Origin: Bog-473 sp963741995
GTDB lineage: Bacteria; Actinomycetota; Acidimicrobiia; Acidimicrobiales; RAAP-2
Assembly (NCBI GenBank): GCA_963741995.1
Contig: CAVUKI010000002.1
Location: 248,001-312,000, forward strand
Reading direction: 5' to 3'
Length of the DNA stretch: 64,000 nt
The first letter of the stretch is position 1; every line of letters starts with the position of its first letter. Both the position numbers and the translations under genes were made by a program. The notes beneath the pieces are model-generated. The model made no database searches. It saw nothing but the letters and a program-made list of their open reading frames with translations, and was not told the DNA's origin. This document shows positions 43,416-50,634 of the stretch, piece after piece.

Positions 43416-44674
43416 TGATCCCTCTCCCACGTGAAGGTCATGGCACCCACCGTGATCTCGTCCCCATCACGGGCACCGGCCCGCGCCAGTGCACGGTCGA
43501 CGCCAAGGCGCCGCAACCGACGGACGACTTCGGCCTGGGCCCCCTCGTCGTTGAGGTCCGACAGCGCGACGGCCCGCTCCGCGGCACGCCCCTGGACCAC
43601 CCACGCGCCCGTCCCTGCCCGCTGCACCGCGACACCCTCCGGGAGGGGCCGGTGCACCACGATCTCGCTCGAGATGGCCTCGGTGGCCTCGGCTCGCACC
43701 CGTTGGACCAGCGGTGCGAGACGGTCCACCAGGGGCTGCACACCGGACCTGGCGGCAACCGAGAGCAGCATGTCGCAGACGCCTTCGTCGTCGGCCCCCA
43801 GGTCACTCTTGCTCCCCACCACGATCCGGGGACGCTCCAGGAGCTCGGGCCGGTAGGAGCCGAGCTCGGAGAGAAGGATGCGCCGCTGCGCCGCGGGGGA
43901 CAGCCCTCCCGCATCCGGCGCACCGAGGTCGAGGAGCACCACCAGGACACGGGCGCGTTCGATGTGTCGCAGGAACTGGTGTCCCAGGCCTTTGCCCTCC
44001 GCCGCTCCCTCCACCAGGCCGGGAATGTCGGCCATGACGAACTCTGTCCCATCGCGCACACCGCCTACCCGCACGACGCCGAGATGGGGCTCGAGGGTGG
44101 TGAACGGGTAGTCGGCGATTTTGGGCTTGGCCGCGGACACCGTCGAGATCAGCGTCGACTTGCCGGCGTTCGGGAAGCCCACCAGCGCCACGTCGGCCAT
44201 GAGCTTGAGCTCCATGTCCAGCCAGAATTCCTGCCCCTTCTCGGCCTGCTCGGCGAAGGCGGGGGCGCGGCGGCGATTGGAAAGGAACCGCGCGTTGCCC
44301 CGGCCACCCTGACCCCCCTCGGCCACCATGAAGCGTGCGCCCTCCACGTCGAGGTCGCACACCACAGCGCCGGTGCGCTCACGCACCACCGTGCCGACGG
44401 GGACGGGGACCACCAGGTCCTTGCCCCGGGCCCCATGCCGCTTGGAGCCCGAGCCGTGCACGCCGTCGGTGGCACGGCGGAACGGGTGATCCCGGAAGCC
44501 GAGCAGGGACGCCTCGTTCACCGAGGCCATCAGCCACACGTCCCCACCGTGACCGCCGTCGCCACCATCGGGGCCACCACGGTCCACATGAGCCTCCCTG
44601 CGCCACGAGACCGCCCCGGCTCCCCCATCACCAGCGCGCGCGTGCAGTTGGGCCTGGTCAACGAAGCCGGGCAT
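43412..44674 (-). CDS. obgE: GTPase ObgE/CgtA
   Basis: Ribosome-associated GTPase acting in late 50S assembly. The 420 residues contain the glycine-rich Obg fold (ARAGDGGAGAVSWRREAHVDRGGPDGGDGG). The G domain has GFPNAGKST, DIPGLVEGAAEGKGLGHQFLRH and SKSDLG, and a C-terminal OCT domain follows. ATG at 44674 gives the family start MPGFVDQAQLH and follows a TAAGCT hexamer by 8 nt. The gene is separated from rpmA by a 5.3-kb accessory block. Confidence 0.97.
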   Translation of the reverse strand: MPGFVDQAQLHARAGDGGAGAVSWRREAHVDRGGPDGGDGGHGGDVWLMASVNEASLLGFRDHPFRRATDGVHGSGSKRHGARGKDLVVPVPVGTVVRERTGAVVCDLDVEGARFMVAEGGQGGRGNARFLSNRRRAPAFAEQAEKGQEFWLDMELKLMADVALVGFPNAGKSTLISTVSAAKPKIADYPFTTLEPHLGVVRVGGVRDGTEFVMADIPGLVEGAAEGKGLGHQFLRHIERARVLVVLLDLGAPDAGGLSPAAQRRILLSELGSYRPELLERPRIVVGSKSDLGADDEGVCDMLLSVAARSGVQPLVDRLAPLVQRVRAEATEAISSEIVVHRPLPEGVAVQRAGTGAWVVQGRAAERAVALSDLNDEGAQAEVVRRLRRLGVDRALARAGARDGDEITVGAMTFTWERDQ

Positions 44675-44852
44675 GAAGTTCCAGCTTACGGGTCCAGAAC
44701 CGACGCCCAGGTCCAATGCACCGGGCCCGCGTCATCGCCTGCCTATCCGGTCGACTCGGCGCTCCCTGCGACGGCTCGGCCGCGAGGGGCTGACGACGAA
44801 AAAGCTGCTCGTGATATTCAGCGCATCCATCGCATCGTAAAGCGCCTGTCCC
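44675..44852. other. Intergenic region upstream of obgE
   Basis: About 178 nt. Apart from the candidate obgE -10 at 44683-44688 I see no gene, tRNA or clear hairpin. Confidence 0.5.
44683..44688 (-). promoter_or_regulatory. Candidate near-leaderless -10 for obgE-proB-proA
   Basis: TAAGCT (TANNNT) on the minus strand, 8 nt before the obgE ATG. An own promoter would be needed here because the usual upstream rplU-rpmA genes are displaced. Confidence 0.4.
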
Positions 44853-46160
44853 TTACGACGCGACCAATCGGCGAGCGCGCTGGCCCACCTCAATGCGGGC
44901 ACGGTCACTCTCCACCGTGGTGCAGTGACCCTGCTCGACGACCTGCGCCCCGCCCACCCAGACGTCGGTCACCAGATACCCGGCCCCCGCCCACACCACG
45001 TGGCCCAGCAGCTCGGCATCGCTCAGTGCCGGGGTGAAGCGAGCATCGTCGGTGCGCAACCGGATGATGTCAGCCGGCCGTCCGACCTCGAGCGCACCCA
45101 CAGGGAGGCCGAGCGCCTCGCCTCCGCCCCGGGTGGCCAAGCGGAGCGCCGCGGCAGAACTCAGCACATCCGGATCGCCGGCGATGGCGCGGGCCAGGAG
45201 CGGGGCGAGTCGGAGTTCGTCCCACAGGTGGAGGTCGTCGTTGGAGGCCGGGCCGTCGGTACCCAGGCCCACCCGCACGCCACGGTCCAGCAACGCGCGG
45301 AGCGGCGCGATGCCCGAGCCCAGCTTCCCGTTCGAGCCCGGGCAATGCGCCACGGCCACATCGTGCTCGACGAGCAATGCGAGGTCGGCGTCGTCGAGCC
45401 AGACGGCGTGGGCCGCCAGCACCCGTCCTTCCAGGACCCCTTCAGAGGCCAGCAGCGCCGGTGCGCTCATGCCGTAGCGCTCCTGCACGAGCTGGCACTC
45501 GGCGGCCGTCTCGGACAGATGGATCTGCAGTAAGGCGTCACGCGCCCGCGCCTCAGCTGCAATGGTTCGCACCCCTTCCGGAGGCACCGTGTAGGCGGCG
45601 TGGGGTCCGAAGCCCACCTGGAGCCGCTCGTGCTTCCCTGCGATGTCGTCGGCCACCTCGCAGGCGGCGGCCAGCAGCACCTCCCAGGTGTTCCCGGGGC
45701 CGGCGTCGGGCACATCGAAGATGGCAGGCGTGTAGACCGTGCGGATTCCGGCCTCGAGGACGGCGTCAACCACGGCCGCCGGATGACGGTATTGCTCACA
45801 CGTCGTCGTGACACCGTTGCAGAGCAGCTCAGCGGCGCCGAGCAGCATCCCCCAGTACACGTCCTCATCCTCCAGCCGCGCCTCGCGCGGCCAGACCGAC
45901 TCACGCAACCAGCGCTCGAGCGGGAGACCGTCACCGGCGCTCCGCAGCAGCGTCATCGGCGTGTGGCCGTGACAGTTGACCAGCCCAGGCATCAGCAGGC
46001 CGCCAAGCCGATGCACCTCGGTGCCGGATGCCGGTGGGACCTGCCAGGGGTCACCGACCCAGGAAATGAGACCGTCGTCGATGTCGACGGCACCCGGCGC
46101 CAGCACAGTGTCGGCGCTGTCGACGGTGAAAACGGCGTCGGCCTCGAGCCGCACGGTCAT
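44853..46160 (-). CDS. Amidohydrolase, MTA/SAH (methylthioadenosine/adenosylhomocysteine) deaminase-like
   Basis: A 435-residue metal-dependent deaminase of the MtaD/Atz family. Metal ligands appear in VNCHGHTPMTLLRSAGDGLPLERWL, QIHLSETAAECQL, VLAAHAVWLDDADLALL and the LGTDGPASNDDLHLWDELRLAPLL motif. The HGHTP...GDGLPLERWL pattern is typical of MTA/SAH deaminases, but related guanine, atrazine or aminopurine hydrolases cannot be excluded. ATG at 46160 overlaps the DtxR gene stop (ATGA). A purine nucleoside phosphorylase lies 2.7 kb away on the other strand. Confidence 0.88.
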   Translation of the reverse strand: MTVRLEADAVFTVDSADTVLAPGAVDIDDGLISWVGDPWQVPPASGTEVHRLGGLLMPGLVNCHGHTPMTLLRSAGDGLPLERWLRESVWPREARLEDEDVYWGMLLGAAELLCNGVTTTCEQYRHPAAVVDAVLEAGIRTVYTPAIFDVPDAGPGNTWEVLLAAACEVADDIAGKHERLQVGFGPHAAYTVPPEGVRTIAAEARARDALLQIHLSETAAECQLVQERYGMSAPALLASEGVLEGRVLAAHAVWLDDADLALLVEHDVAVAHCPGSNGKLGSGIAPLRALLDRGVRVGLGTDGPASNDDLHLWDELRLAPLLARAIAGDPDVLSSAAALRLATRGGGEALGLPVGALEVGRPADIIRLRTDDARFTPALSDAELLGHVVWAGAGYLVTDVWVGGAQVVEQGHCTTVESDRARIEVGQRARRLVAS

Positions 46161-46855
46161 GGCGCGCCGACGTACAACCGGTCGGAGAGGTCGCGTGAGA
46201 CGTGAATGGCCTCACCACCTCCCTCCACCGTGACCTCCACGTTGCCCTCAGGGTCGCGATCGCCCACCTTGGCCACGACTCCGGGAATAAAGCCTCCTTC
46301 GTCGAGCAGCGTCAACGAGCCGAGATTCGATTCCACCTCTTCGCTGATTCGAAAGAGTCGCACTCGTTCACCGGCATCCACTTCGGCGAGCCGCCGCACC
46401 GGCGCCGCCGATGCCGCCGAATGCGACCCCGGGATCGGATTGCCGTGTGGGCACGTGGCCGGGTCACCCAGCAACACCACCAGCCGGGCTTCGACATCGT
46501 CGGAGATCACGTGCTCCCAGCGTCCCGCCTCTCTGTGCACCTTGTGCCACTCGAGCCCGATGACATCCACGAGGAGGCGCTCAGCCAGCCGGTGCTTGCG
46601 CACGACCTTTTCCGCCAGGGCCTGCCCACTCTCGGTGAGCGACAGGCGTCTGCCATCCCGGGTCACGTACCCGTCCTCGCGCAGCCGGTCCAGCATTTCG
46701 GAGACGGACGGGGCGGACCGGCCCAGCCGCTCGGCGATGCGAGCCTGAATCACTGGCACCCCCTCCTCCGACAAGGAGAGCATCGTCTCGAGGTACTCCT
46801 CGACGGGCGGGTGGTATTCCTGTGGTTGGTGGGCGGATCCGCGTTGTTCAGTCAT
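46157..46855 (-). CDS. DtxR/MntR-family metal-dependent regulator
   Basis: A 232-residue iron- or manganese-responsive repressor type. The N-terminal winged helix is YLETMLSLSEEGVPVIQARIAERLGRSAPSVSEMLDRLREDGYV. A dimerisation/metal domain follows with KHRLAERLLVDVIGLEWHKVHREAGRWEHVISDDVEARL and CPHGNPIPG, containing the expected Cys/His/Glu ligands. A C-terminal SH3-like FeoA-type domain runs from VRLFRISEEVESNLGSL to the end. ATG overlaps the amine oxidase end by 8 nt, and the stop overlaps the amidohydrolase start, so it is co-expressed with a copper enzyme and a deaminase. Confidence 0.93.
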   Translation of the reverse strand: MTEQRGSAHQPQEYHPPVEEYLETMLSLSEEGVPVIQARIAERLGRSAPSVSEMLDRLREDGYVTRDGRRLSLTESGQALAEKVVRKHRLAERLLVDVIGLEWHKVHREAGRWEHVISDDVEARLVVLLGDPATCPHGNPIPGSHSAASAAPVRRLAEVDAGERVRLFRISEEVESNLGSLTLLDEGGFIPGVVAKVGDRDPEGNVEVTVEGGGEAIHVSRDLSDRLYVGAP

Positions 46856-48782
46856 GGCAATGGTCGGAGGAAGATGGCACATCGAGCGCGGGATTGCGGT
46901 CGAAGAACCCCGATGGCAGCAATGTGAAGCCGGTGTACTCGACCGGCATGACCGGCCAATCTTCGGGCCGCGGGATATGCGTGACGCCGAAGGAGTGCCA
47001 CAGCACTATGTCGGTATCGACGATCGGACGATCCTCTGCCGACCAGGTCGGCAAGCCGGCGTGGCCGTGATGTTGATTTGGGTAGTCGCCCGCAGCGCGG
47101 CGCTCCTCCGGATCGAAAGGCGTGACCCAGAGATTGTGCGAGGCGAAGGCGGCCCGGCGCCCCACGCTGGAGGTGGGATCGGCCAGCAACGTCGGCGTGG
47201 CACCCGGCAACAACTTGTAGGCGGTCGGCGCTCCGAGGCCGTTGCGGCGGGACCGGTTGGCAATGCGCCAGGACCGGCTGCGGGACGCGTCGACGTCACG
47301 TTGTGCCGCCAGCTCGGTCTCCAAGAGCGTGACCTTCGTGCCGAACGCGTTCCCCCACGGATTCTCGGCGCTCCCCGGCGATCCAGTGGGCACCGCGTCA
47401 ACTTCGTAGACCTCGTTGTCGGGACCGTCGACCTGCATGTCGAGCCGGACGTTGAACAGGTGCTGGTGGTACGGGGCAGCCAGGCCCGGGGCGATCATCC
47501 TGGCGTGGTCCCCCGGATTGCCGTCAGCCACGGCCATGGTGGACATGATGCCGGTCAGCTTCACCTCGAGCTGCAGAGTGCCATCGAGATAGAAATACCA
47601 GTAGAAGCCGTACTCGTAGTTCCCTACCGTGGCGATGGAGCTCACCACGAGCCGACGCGACCGGCGCACCTCGGTCCGGCCCGACACCATATCGACGTGC
47701 TTCCAGAGGATGCCATAGTCCTCCTCGTGCATGCAGATCGCATTGGAACGTGTGTGCGGCTTGCCGCGCTCGTCGGCGAAGACGTCGTCGAAGTACCGGA
47801 TCTCACCGAGGCAGTCGCAGCCGAGCGTCAGCGAGTTGGCCATGCGGCCCAGACCCCATTCGCCCGCGTCGAACGCGCTCTTCCACGCGTGCATCGGGCC
47901 CGGGTGCCCGTAAGGCACCACCATCTCGCTGACCGAGGCCCGATAGACGATGGGACGGATCCGGCCGCCGTCCTCGTACCCGACCGTCCACAGTACGAGG
48001 CCTTCCAACGGATCCATGCCGATCCGCAGTGACCACTTCTGCCAGCGGACCAGATTGCCCTCCACCTCGAAGCTGGGCCCCTCGGGTTGTGTGATCTCAA
48101 GGGGTTTGAGATCAGTACGCAAGGGGCCGTTGTGTTCGGGGTAGTAGCTCCCGTGTTCGGACGGAAAGGGCACCACCCCGAGGTCGAGCACTTCGAGCAC
48201 TTCGCCCCGACCCATGTCGACGAAGGCGAGCAGGCCTTCCAGCGGGCGGGCGTAGCCGTTGTCTTCTTTGGAATCCCGGAGGTAGGCCAAGCAGCGGGTG
48301 ATGCGCCGGCCCTCTTCGTGACCGAGCCCGAAGGTGCCGGCCGGCCATGGATCGATCTGCACGAGTGACTTGTCGACCACGCCCCGCCGTTCCAAGGCCG
48401 CGTTCCATTCGGGATGTTCGTGCAGCGCCGCCAGCACCATGATCGACTCTTCCATCTGGAGCGGGGGGCGGACATTGCGGACGATCTCCCAGCGGTCGAT
48501 CTCACCCCGAGTGACCGACACGGTCACCTCCGCCACATCGGCCTCGGGGCCCTGCAGCAGCACGAGGCGCAGTCGACGGTCAATCGACACGTCTTCGCCG
48601 GCGTCGACGCTCCGTACCATCTCCTTGGGGGGCTCGAACAGACCGATGTAGGCGAATCGAAGGGCCTCATTGGAGACTTCGGCTCGGCCACTGGCGAAGA
48701 CGATCTCGCGGGCGGCGATGATCTCATCCCCGGTGACGGGTGCCAGCGGATGAAGGTTAGGAGCAGCGGGCGCGAGGGGCAT
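46848..48782 (-). CDS. Copper amine oxidase (topaquinone type)
   Basis: A 644-residue primary-amine oxidase producing aldehyde, ammonia and hydrogen peroxide. The cofactor-forming tyrosine is in ATVGNYEYGFYWYF (T-x-x-N-Y-E-Y). Copper ligands are seen in PYHQHLFNVRLDM and in LWHSFGVTHIPRPEDWPVMP. The catalytic-base region is YGHPGPMHAWKSAFDAGEWGLG. No signal peptide, so probably cytoplasmic. The preferred substrate (tyramine, phenethylamine, histamine or other) cannot be read from sequence. First gene of a three-gene operon with near-leaderless TAACAT 9 nt before the ATG. Confidence 0.95.
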   Translation of the reverse strand: MPLAPAAPNLHPLAPVTGDEIIAAREIVFASGRAEVSNEALRFAYIGLFEPPKEMVRSVDAGEDVSIDRRLRLVLLQGPEADVAEVTVSVTRGEIDRWEIVRNVRPPLQMEESIMVLAALHEHPEWNAALERRGVVDKSLVQIDPWPAGTFGLGHEEGRRITRCLAYLRDSKEDNGYARPLEGLLAFVDMGRGEVLEVLDLGVVPFPSEHGSYYPEHNGPLRTDLKPLEITQPEGPSFEVEGNLVRWQKWSLRIGMDPLEGLVLWTVGYEDGGRIRPIVYRASVSEMVVPYGHPGPMHAWKSAFDAGEWGLGRMANSLTLGCDCLGEIRYFDDVFADERGKPHTRSNAICMHEEDYGILWKHVDMVSGRTEVRRSRRLVVSSIATVGNYEYGFYWYFYLDGTLQLEVKLTGIMSTMAVADGNPGDHARMIAPGLAAPYHQHLFNVRLDMQVDGPDNEVYEVDAVPTGSPGSAENPWGNAFGTKVTLLETELAAQRDVDASRSRSWRIANRSRRNGLGAPTAYKLLPGATPTLLADPTSSVGRRAAFASHNLWVTPFDPEERRAAGDYPNQHHGHAGLPTWSAEDRPIVDTDIVLWHSFGVTHIPRPEDWPVMPVEYTGFTLLPSGFFDRNPALDVPSSSDHCHD

Positions 48783-48791
48783 GTCCGGGTG

Positions 48792-48797
48792 ATGTTA
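48792..48797 (-). promoter_or_regulatory. Candidate near-leaderless -10 for the amine oxidase operon
   Basis: TAACAT (TANNNT) on the minus strand, 9 nt before the ATG, in a 51-nt divergent region. No obvious palindromic DtxR operator is visible there. Confidence 0.35.
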
Positions 48798-48821
48798 CGC
48801 GCCGGCTCGTGAACGACCCTC

Positions 48822-48827
48822 TACGAT
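48822..48827 (+). promoter_or_regulatory. Candidate leaderless -10 for the purine nucleoside phosphorylase gene
   Basis: TACGAT, 6 nt before the ATG at 48834. Confidence 0.4.
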
Positions 48828-48833
48828 CGCCCC

Positions 48834-49646
48834 ATGGAGGCCGCCGCCGACCGGGCGGAGCACAGCGCCCGAGAACTGGCTCGCCGCCTAGGGATCGACC
48901 ACCACGACGTGCTCGTGCTCCTCGGCAGCGGGCTGTCCGGCACGGCAGAGGTCCTGGGTGCAGGGGAGGAATCAGTCCCGCTCGACACGCTGCCTTTCTT
49001 CCCGCCCTATACGGCGGGAGGGCATCGGGCCCACGGCTGGTCGATCGAGCACAACGACCTCCGACTCCTGGTCCTGGGCGGTCGGTGCCACCTTTACGAG
49101 GGTCTGACGCCCGTGGAGGTGGTCCACCCCCTCCGTACGGGCATTGCCGCGGGGTGCCGCACCGTCGTCCTCACCGCCGCCGCCGGCGGCATCCGCGACG
49201 ATCTCGTCACCGGGTCGGTCATGGTCGTCAGCGACCACCTGAACCTGACCGGGCGCAGCCCGCTGACCGGCCCAGTTTTCGTCGACATGACTGACGCCTA
49301 TACCCCGCGGCTCCGTGCACTCGCCCTCTCGACACCGGATCCCTCTGCCTCCATGGTGTCCGCTCGACCCGGCGTCTACGCCCAGCTCCCCGGACCGCAA
49401 TTCGAAACGCCGGCCGAGATCCGCATGCTGCGAACGGTCGGGGCCGACGTCGTGGGGATGTCGATGGCGCTCGAGACCATCGCCGCCAGCCAAGCGGGTG
49501 CCGACGTCTTGGGATTGGCTGTGGTCACCAATCCAGCCGCAGGGGTCGAATCCACCATCGACATCGCTGATATCGCGGATGTCGGCACGGCCGCCGTGCC
49601 GGCCGTGGCCGCCATCATCCGCCACGTCGTAGGCTCGCTGCCATGA
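48834..49646 (+). CDS. Purine nucleoside phosphorylase (trimeric, 6-oxopurine type)
   Basis: Cleaves purine nucleosides with phosphate to base and (deoxy)ribose 1-phosphate. The 270 residues include VLLGSGLSG, the phosphate-site LGGRCHLYEGLTPVEVVHPLR and TAAAGGIRDDLVTGSVMVVSDHLNLTGRSPL. GVYAQLPGPQFETPAEIRMLRTVGADVVGMSMALETIAA and VTNPAAG closely follow the mycobacterial DeoD/PunA pattern. Such enzymes prefer hypoxanthine/guanine nucleosides. Together with the nearby MTA/SAH-deaminase-like gene it could act on methylthioinosine or inosine. The stop overlaps the VOC gene start (ATGA). Confidence 0.93.
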   Translation: MEAAADRAEHSARELARRLGIDHHDVLVLLGSGLSGTAEVLGAGEESVPLDTLPFFPPYTAGGHRAHGWSIEHNDLRLLVLGGRCHLYEGLTPVEVVHPLRTGIAAGCRTVVLTAAAGGIRDDLVTGSVMVVSDHLNLTGRSPLTGPVFVDMTDAYTPRLRALALSTPDPSASMVSARPGVYAQLPGPQFETPAEIRMLRTVGADVVGMSMALETIAASQAGADVLGLAVVTNPAAGVESTIDIADIADVGTAAVPAVAAIIRHVVGSLP

Positions 49647-50014
49647 CCGATCCAGTAGCGCCGACTGGTCTCGACCACGTCGCAATCAACGTCAGCGACG
49701 TGCCCGGCGGCATCACCTTTTACACCGAGACGATGGGCCTGGTGCAGAACTTCACGCGTCCCGACTTCGGGTTCCCCGGGGCATGGTTGGACGCCGCGAA
49801 CGGCCAGCAGGTCCATCTGATTGAGGCTGCAGTGCCGAACAATGTGGGCCAACACTTCGCCCTCGCCTTCGAGGATCTGGGCGCTGCAGTCGCCGAGCTT
49901 CAGGCCCGTGGACTCCAGGTGACGGACCCGGTGGCCGTGGGGGGGACCGGACGCCGGCAAGCGTTCACCTCCGACCCGTGGGGCAACGTGATCGAGTTGC
50001 ACCAGCGCGCCTGA
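49643..50014 (+). CDS. VOC-family (glyoxalase/dioxygenase-like) protein
   Basis: A 123-residue single-module VOC protein: GLDHVAINVSDVPGGITFYTETMGLVQNF, VHLIEAAVPNNVGQHFALAFEDLGAAVAELQARGLQV and FTSDPWGNVIELHQ. The metal-ligand pattern His...His...Glu is present (DHVAI, QHFAL, VIELH). The reaction is unknown. Translationally coupled to the phosphorylase gene; ends 22 nt from the convergent rpmA. Confidence 0.88.
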   Translation: MTDPVAPTGLDHVAINVSDVPGGITFYTETMGLVQNFTRPDFGFPGAWLDAANGQQVHLIEAAVPNNVGQHFALAFEDLGAAVAELQARGLQVTDPVAVGGTGRRQAFTSDPWGNVIELHQRA

Positions 50015-50036
50015 GCTCAGGCGGGCTGAACGTTGT

Positions 50037-50288
50037 TCAGTCGGTGAGGACGCTGACCTGCTTGCGGCCCCGGCGCTCGCCGAACTTCACGACGCCCTCT
50101 GCCGTGGCGAAGAGCGTGTCATCGCCGCCGCGGCCCACATTCACCCCCGGGTAGACCTTCGTCCCACGCTGGCGCACCAGGATGGAGCCGGCAGTCACGG
50201 AGGTGCCGTCGAAGCACTTCACGCCGAGGCGCTGCGCATTGGAATCGCGTCCGTTGCGGGTGGATCCGCCGCCCTTGGTTTTTGACAT
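50037..50288 (-). CDS. rpmA: 50S ribosomal protein L27
   Basis: The 83 residues begin MSKTKGGGSTRNGRDSNAQRLGVKCFDG and contain GSILVRQRGTKVYPGVNVGRGGDDTLFA. The N-terminal residues reach the peptidyl-transferase centre. No Firmicutes-type cleavable extension. 19 nt after rplU. Confidence 0.98.
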   Translation of the reverse strand: MSKTKGGGSTRNGRDSNAQRLGVKCFDGTSVTAGSILVRQRGTKVYPGVNVGRGGDDTLFATAEGVVKFGERRGRKQVSVLTD

Positions 50289-50307
50289 GGTCTCGAACTC
50301 CTGAGAT

Positions 50308-50622
50308 TCAGCCGGCCGCCGTGATGGCGGTGATCTCCAGCGTGGCGTAATGCTGCCGGTGACCCCATCGCCGACGCTGGTTGGACTTGTTCTTGTAGGT
50401 CATGGCGTTGATCTTGGGACCCTTTTCCTCGCCCACGACCTTGGCCGTCACCGATGCGCCAGCCAGCTGCTCCGGCGTGGCCAACACGGTTGCGCCATCG
50501 ACCACGAGGACAGGCTCGAGCGACACCTCCGCGCCGACGGGCTGCCCGAGCAGCTCCACGCGGACGCGCTGGCCCTCGGCCACGCGCTCCTGTTTTCCTC
50601 CGGACCTGATGACGGCATACAT
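50308..50622 (-). CDS. rplU: 50S ribosomal protein L21
   Basis: The 104 residues begin MYAVIRSGGKQERVAEGQRVRVELL and contain KNKSNQRRRWGHRQHYATLEITAI, the conserved 23S rRNA-binding region. It lies 12 nt after rng and 19 nt before rpmA. Confidence 0.98.
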   Translation of the reverse strand: MYAVIRSGGKQERVAEGQRVRVELLGQPVGAEVSLEPVLVVDGATVLATPEQLAGASVTAKVVGEEKGPKINAMTYKNKSNQRRRWGHRQHYATLEITAITAAG

Positions 50623-50634
50623 AAGGGCGAGATC

